Origin: Chloroflexota bacterium
GTDB lineage: Bacteria > Chloroflexota > Chloroflexia > Thermomicrobiales > UBA6265
Direction: 5' to 3'
DNA: 8,928 bases
NCBI GenBank assembly: GCA_023424355.1
Contig: JAFAEA010000264.1
Location: forward strand, 1 to 8,928
Shown here: positions 5,463 through 8,928 of the stretch, one piece after another
Layout: each line of letters begins with the position of its first letter
Position numbering within the stretch: the first letter of the stretch is position 1
Program-made: the position numbers and the translations under genes
The notes under the pieces: model-generated
The model's database searches: none
What the model was told of the DNA's origin: nothing
What the model saw: the letters and a program-made list of their open reading frames with translations, nothing else

Positions 5463-7343
5463 GTGACTCAGCCAACAGGTAACATTCGTCGACTCTACGA
5501 TGCGCTTCAGGCTGGAGCCATTGATCGACGCCAGTTCATCACTCGTTCCACGGCTCTCGGTATCAGCAGCGGAATGGCTCTGTACCTCGCCAACGCAGGT
5601 GCGCAGACACCAGTTGCATCCCCTGCAGGGGAGGGTGCCAGCGGTGGTGGTGGTCTCATTTCGAGCGTGCCTCGTGCCGAAGCTCCCGCCGATCAGGTGC
5701 GTGGTTCCGGTGGAGAGCTGAAAATCCTGCAGTGGCAGGCTCCCAGCCACCTGGTGGCTCACCTCGCCAATGGCGATAAGGATGTCCTCGCTTCCGCACT
5801 CGTACAGGAACCATTGATGTTCTACGGGCAGGATGCCGGACTTCTGCCAAACCTGCTCACCGATGTTCCTTCGCTTGAGAATGGCGATCTTGGTGAAGAT
5901 CTCGCCAGTGTGACCCTGCGCCTTATGGAAGGCGTTACCTGGAGCGATGGCGAGCCGTTCACCGCTGCCGATGTGATCTTCACCTGGGAATTCATCACCA
6001 ATCCGGATAACTCCAGTACCTCCATCGAGATCTGGGAGCGCATCTCCGCGATGGAAGCAGTGGATGATTACACCCTGAATGTCACCTTTGTGGAATCGAA
6101 TCCGCTCTGGTACCAGGCCTTTACTGGCAACAGCACCGGCACCATTTTGCCGAAGCACGTGCTTGAAGGCGCTGGCCAGGAAGGTATGGACGCATTCCGA
6201 TTCGCACCAATTGGCACTGGCCCGTACGTGGTCGAGGAGTTTGTGGTGGAGGATCAGGTTCGCTACTCCGCTAACCCCAACTTCCGCGATGCAAACAAGC
6301 CGTTCTTCCAGACCGTTTACCTCAAGGGTGGTGGTGAACCAGCTGCAGCCGCACGCGCAGTGTTGCAGACCGGCGAATACCACTATGCCTGGTTCCTCAC
6401 GATCGATTCCGATCTGCTGGCCGAGCTCCAGCAGGGTGGGGCGGGCAAGCTTCTGCTCTTCTCGCAGGGATACGCCGAGCGCCTGCACCTGAACCACTCG
6501 GACCCGAATACCGAGGTCGATGGACAGCGCAGCGAAATGAATACACCACATCCGTTCCTCAGCGATCCGGCGGTACGCCAGGCGATGGCTTTGGCCATCA
6601 ATCGCCAGCTCATCGTGGATCAGCTCTACATCCCGGATAGCATCGAAACTGCTGCCAAGGACATCTTCACCGGCATCAGTTCGCTGGAATCTCCAAATAC
6701 CGAGCTTGTGTACGATCCGGAAATGGCAAAGCAGGTGTTGGAAGACGCCGGTTGGACCATGGATGGAGATGTTCGAAGCAAGGATGGTGTCGAGCTTTCG
6801 CTCGTATACATGAGCACCACCAACCAACTGCGTCAGAAGGTGCAGACCGTGGTGAAGGCCAACCTCGAGGAGGTGGGTTTCAAGGTCGATATGCAGAATA
6901 TCGACGGCTCGATCTACTTCGATAGCTCCGCTGGTAACGATCAAAACGTCGGACACATGTATTACGACATGAACATGCACCAGACTGCAGCCGGTGCGCC
7001 GACTCCGCTCACATTCGTGCAGCGCTGGTATGCCGGACCAGATGGTGAGGGCATCGCTCAGGCATCGAACGAATGGTCACGCGCCAACCAGGTTCGCTAC
7101 CGCAACGAAGAGTACGATGCACTCTTTGAAGAGGTTCGGGTGGAGACGGATGCCGCTCGCCAGATCGAACTGTTCATTGCCATGAACGATCACCTTATCG
7201 ATAACAATGTGCTGATTCCTCTTGTCGCCGTGGCCGAGCGTTCTGCTTGTGCTACCTGGATGAATGAGGAATCGATTCAGCTTGGCCCATTCGGAATGGA
7301 TTACTGGAACATCGCCAACTGGTACGGCACTCCGCCGAGCTAG
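5463..7343 (+). CDS. Tat-exported family-5 ABC substrate-binding protein (peptide-type), copy 2
   Basis: A 626-residue SBP_bac_5 receptor, paralogous along its whole length to the SBP at 2234-4096. The signal contains DRRQFI (21-26), a weaker twin-arginine motif with Asp at the first position, then a hydrophobic stretch and a probable AGA|Q cut after residue 47. A Pro/Ala/Ser/Gly linker leads into GGELKILQWQAP (84-95). Shared landmarks are GVTWSDGEPFTAADVIF, IGTGPYVVEEF, LKGGGEPAAAARAVLQTGEY, the identical DGQRSEMNTPHP, and the ending DYWNIANW. Differences cluster in the middle lobe (for example HYAWFLTIDSDLLAELQQ against FDFGWNLNAERDVMEGM), so the two copies may bind different ligands. It probably shares the hydrolase transcript, since no terminator and no convincing promoter were seen in the 128-base gap. 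Its partner permease and ATPase are not in the window. Confidence 0.92.
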   Translation: MTQPTGNIRRLYDALQAGAIDRRQFITRSTALGISSGMALYLANAGAQTPVASPAGEGASGGGGLISSVPRAEAPADQVRGSGGELKILQWQAPSHLVAHLANGDKDVLASALVQEPLMFYGQDAGLLPNLLTDVPSLENGDLGEDLASVTLRLMEGVTWSDGEPFTAADVIFTWEFITNPDNSSTSIEIWERISAMEAVDDYTLNVTFVESNPLWYQAFTGNSTGTILPKHVLEGAGQEGMDAFRFAPIGTGPYVVEEFVVEDQVRYSANPNFRDANKPFFQTVYLKGGGEPAAAARAVLQTGEYHYAWFLTIDSDLLAELQQGGAGKLLLFSQGYAERLHLNHSDPNTEVDGQRSEMNTPHPFLSDPAVRQAMALAINRQLIVDQLYIPDSIETAAKDIFTGISSLESPNTELVYDPEMAKQVLEDAGWTMDGDVRSKDGVELSLVYMSTTNQLRQKVQTVVKANLEEVGFKVDMQNIDGSIYFDSSAGNDQNVGHMYYDMNMHQTAAGAPTPLTFVQRWYAGPDGEGIAQASNEWSRANQVRYRNEEYDALFEEVRVETDAARQIELFIAMNDHLIDNNVLIPLVAVAERSACATWMNEESIQLGPFGMDYWNIANWYGTPPS

Positions 7344-7356
7344 ATTTCACGTTTTG

Positions 7357-7399
7357 AGAGCGCATCGGGAACTATTCCTCCCGATGCGCTCTTGTTTTT
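7357..7399 (+). terminator. Strong intrinsic terminator after SBP copy 2
   Basis: A perfect 14-pair stem (AGAGCGCATCGGGA at 7357-7370 with its complement at 7379-7392) closes on an eight-base loop. It is followed by TG and five Ts (7395-7399). It ends the hydrolase-SBP unit. Confidence 0.92.
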
Positions 7400-7408
7400 A
7401 TATTCATT

Positions 7409-7418
7409 TACGTACGTA
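7409..7418 (+). other. Ten-base perfect palindrome TACGTACGTA, possible operator
   Basis: TACGTACGTA is fully self-complementary. It lies between the terminator and the candidate -35 box at 7423, where a repressor or activator site for the VanW-family gene could sit. No spacer or longer symmetry supports a specific regulator, so this is only positional evidence. Confidence 0.25.
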
Positions 7419-7422
7419 CACG

Positions 7423-7449
7423 TTGAATCGCCTGCTCGCCTGATCTAAT
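7423..7449 (+). promoter_or_regulatory. Candidate promoter for the VanW-family gene
   Basis: TTGAAT (7423-7428, four of six) is followed after 15 bases by TCTAAT (7444-7449, five of six to TATAAT), preceded by TGA as an extended -10. The short spacer is compensated by the TG element. Transcription would begin near 7456, just downstream of the previous unit's terminator. Confidence 0.4.
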
Positions 7450-7556
7450 TTGGTCGTAGTGTCAAATCGTCAATAAGATCACGGGTGGAGAGACCCTGCT
7501 TGGGTATCAGGCAAATAACAAATCCGGCCACACAGTTGCGATCATTAGCTGAGCGC

Positions 7557-8928
7557 ATGCGGCGGACGCCAACGACATTGCTCGGCCTACATCTCATCAC
7601 CTGGACCGTGGTGCTGATGATTGCCGTGGTACCTGTGCTGCTCGCATCGCCCTCGGCGCGCGGCGAGGGACTTCTCCCTGCCAACCTGCAAGTAGGTGGC
7701 ATTGATGTCGGCCTCATGACTCCCGAACATGCCGTGATGGTGCTGTCGCCGATATCTCAAGATTTCGGCCACCGTGAAATCACAATCGAAATCCTCGATA
7801 AGAAGCATGTGTATTCCGCAGCCGATATCGGACTGGTGCTCGACCCAGTCGCAACGATCAATGATGTAGTTACTTCCGGTGCAAGTGGATCAGTACCGAT
7901 GGTGGCAGTGCTGGATCCCTCCCAATTTCAAAAGCACCTGGATTCGCTGCACGGGCTTTTGCCTGATCCAGCGACCGATGCGCAGGTGGTGATCGAAAAC
8001 GCGGAAGCCGTCGTCATCCCTGGCAGTTCCGGCCAGACATTCGATTTGGAGGAGTACCGAAGTCAGCTGCTTTCGCTGGCGGAATCCGATCAGTCCGTTG
8101 CCGTGCTAGACGTGCAGGTCGGTGAACCCAACATCTCCACTGAGGATGCTGAAACCACTGCATCGCAGGTGAATACCTTCCTTGCAGAACCGATAGTGTT
8201 CAGCAACGACGACCAAACCTGGGAGCTCGCGCCTGAGGAGTATGCGGCCGCAATCGTCGTATCACCGAATGGCAAAGGTGCCCTGACGATGAATTGGGAT
8301 ATGGACCAATTGTTGCCGGCGATGTCCGGAATCATCGCGGAGATCGAAGAAATCGAATCCGCCGACGCCTGGGTACAGGATCTCGGCACGCATAGCTGGA
8401 TTGTACCCGAGCAAAATGCCTTTACCGTCAATCGCGAGCGGCTGTTGGAAGTTACCAACCAACAATTGCAGGCGGGTGAACATGTCGTTCAGGTTCCAGT
8501 CACCATCTCCTCGCCTCAAAAATCCACCGAAGATGTCATGGCTGAACTGGGAATCACCCAGATGCTTGCCAGCGGCGACTCTGTTTACACTGGCTCCGGC
8601 ACCGGTCGCACGCACAATGTTGAGACTGCTGCGTATTACATCGATCGCACACTGGTGCCGCCGGGAGGTTCGTATTCGTTCAATGATTCTGTCGGTTCGC
8701 TCTTCAATGGCGAGTACATGTCCGCCGGATCGTATATCGATGGTCCGAGTGGTGAATCGATTGCCGGCGGTGTCTGTCAGGTGAGCACCACGGTTTTCCG
8801 AGCTGCGCTGAACGCCGGATTCCCCATTGAGGAGCGTTGGCCGCATAGCTATCGATCGCCGTTTTATGAGCTTGGTGGTTGGAACCCCGGGTTTGATGCC
8901 GCGATCGTGCAGGATTCCATTGTGCCGC
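7557..8928 (+). CDS. VanW-family, YoaR-like membrane-anchored envelope protein (3' end outside window)
   Basis: The open frame runs 457 codons to the window edge without a stop. Residues 9-30 form a single membrane anchor or uncleaved signal after an Arg-rich start. Residues about 40-185, containing VGGIDVGLMTPEHA (46-59), and about 190-310 resemble the two peptidoglycan-binding-like (PG_binding_4) segments of YoaR proteins. The VanW domain covers about 341-457, with RTHNVETAA, PPGGSYSFND and the signature GGVCQVSTTVFRAAL (Cys407), then PHSYRSPFYE and FDAAIVQDS. A C-terminal G5 or similar domain may follow beyond the window. The biochemical role of VanW is unknown; these are thought to be cell-wall-associated proteins and do not by themselves imply vancomycin resistance. 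ATG 7557 is a conservative start with no good SD. TTG 7500 has GGAG nine bases upstream and stays in frame, but would add ATA, TCA and TTA, codons unusual among the neighbouring genes. Confidence 0.88.
   Translation, partial: MRRTPTTLLGLHLITWTVVLMIAVVPVLLASPSARGEGLLPANLQVGGIDVGLMTPEHAVMVLSPISQDFGHREITIEILDKKHVYSAADIGLVLDPVATINDVVTSGASGSVPMVAVLDPSQFQKHLDSLHGLLPDPATDAQVVIENAEAVVIPGSSGQTFDLEEYRSQLLSLAESDQSVAVLDVQVGEPNISTEDAETTASQVNTFLAEPIVFSNDDQTWELAPEEYAAAIVVSPNGKGALTMNWDMDQLLPAMSGIIAEIEEIESADAWVQDLGTHSWIVPEQNAFTVNRERLLEVTNQQLQAGEHVVQVPVTISSPQKSTEDVMAELGITQMLASGDSVYTGSGTGRTHNVETAAYYIDRTLVPPGGSYSFNDSVGSLFNGEYMSAGSYIDGPSGESIAGGVCQVSTTVFRAALNAGFPIEERWPHSYRSPFYELGGWNPGFDAAIVQDSIVP

Noticed and set aside
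5301..6980. A 559-codon open frame on the minus strand, antisense to SBP copy 2
   Set aside because: Same cause: codon-phase alignment with a gene lacking TTA/CTA/TCA. The product is His/Val/Leu-rich with no recognisable domain.
7557..8928. A vancomycin-resistance function for the VanW-family gene
   Set aside because: The VanW name comes from its presence in some van clusters. No vanH/A/X-type ligase or dehydrogenase genes are here, and YoaR-like VanW proteins are widespread envelope proteins.
1..8928. CRISPR arrays, tRNA or rRNA genes, insertion sequences or phage genes
   Set aside because: No regularly spaced repeats, cloverleaf-like sequences, transposase motifs or terminal inverted repeats were seen. 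The intergenic gaps are all under about 215 bases and are largely accounted for by promoters and terminators.

Overview
The window holds five genes, all on the + strand, and reads as an ordinary bacterial chromosome segment. There is no sign of phage, insertion sequence, CRISPR array, tRNA or rRNA. The best taxonomic guess is Chloroflexota, in or near Thermomicrobiales. This rests on recall of style: Tat-exported substrate-binding proteins (SBPs) whose mature N-termini are Ser/Pro/Ala/Thr-rich linkers, moderate-to-high GC, GTG starts with clear Shine-Dalgarno (SD) sites, and a YoaR/VanW-type envelope protein. It is an inference, not a database result.

Region 1 (about 1-2090) carries a membrane-anchored lipase-type alpha/beta hydrolase. 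It has a multi-helix N-terminal part and a Ser-Asp-His catalytic domain predicted to lie outside the membrane. A small CsbD-family stress protein follows. The 92-base gap between them contains a UUCG-capped hairpin and a sigma-54-like -24/-12 sequence. A hairpin with a short T tract closes the csbD unit.

Region 2 (about 2140-7400) is the most interesting part. Two clearly paralogous family-5 (peptide/nickel/opine type) SBPs with twin-arginine signals flank a cytoplasmic C45-family (acyl-CoA:6-aminopenicillanate acyltransferase-like) Ntn hydrolase. The first SBP has a good promoter and a near-perfect terminator hairpin. The hydrolase has its own candidate promoter with a consensus -35, and no terminator separates it from the second SBP, so these two are probably co-transcribed. 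The second SBP ends in another strong terminator. No permease or ATPase is present, so the SBPs must use a transporter encoded elsewhere. An attractive but unproven reading is capture of an acylated peptide or amino-acid conjugate, followed by amide-bond hydrolysis or acyl transfer in the cytoplasm.

Region 3 (about 7400-8928) starts a new transcription unit: a YoaR-like VanW-family envelope protein with an N-terminal membrane anchor, two peptidoglycan-binding-like segments and a VanW domain. It runs off the right edge of the window.

Nothing found here is certainly a new system. The SBP / C45 hydrolase / SBP cassette and the membrane-fused lipase deserve the closest look.
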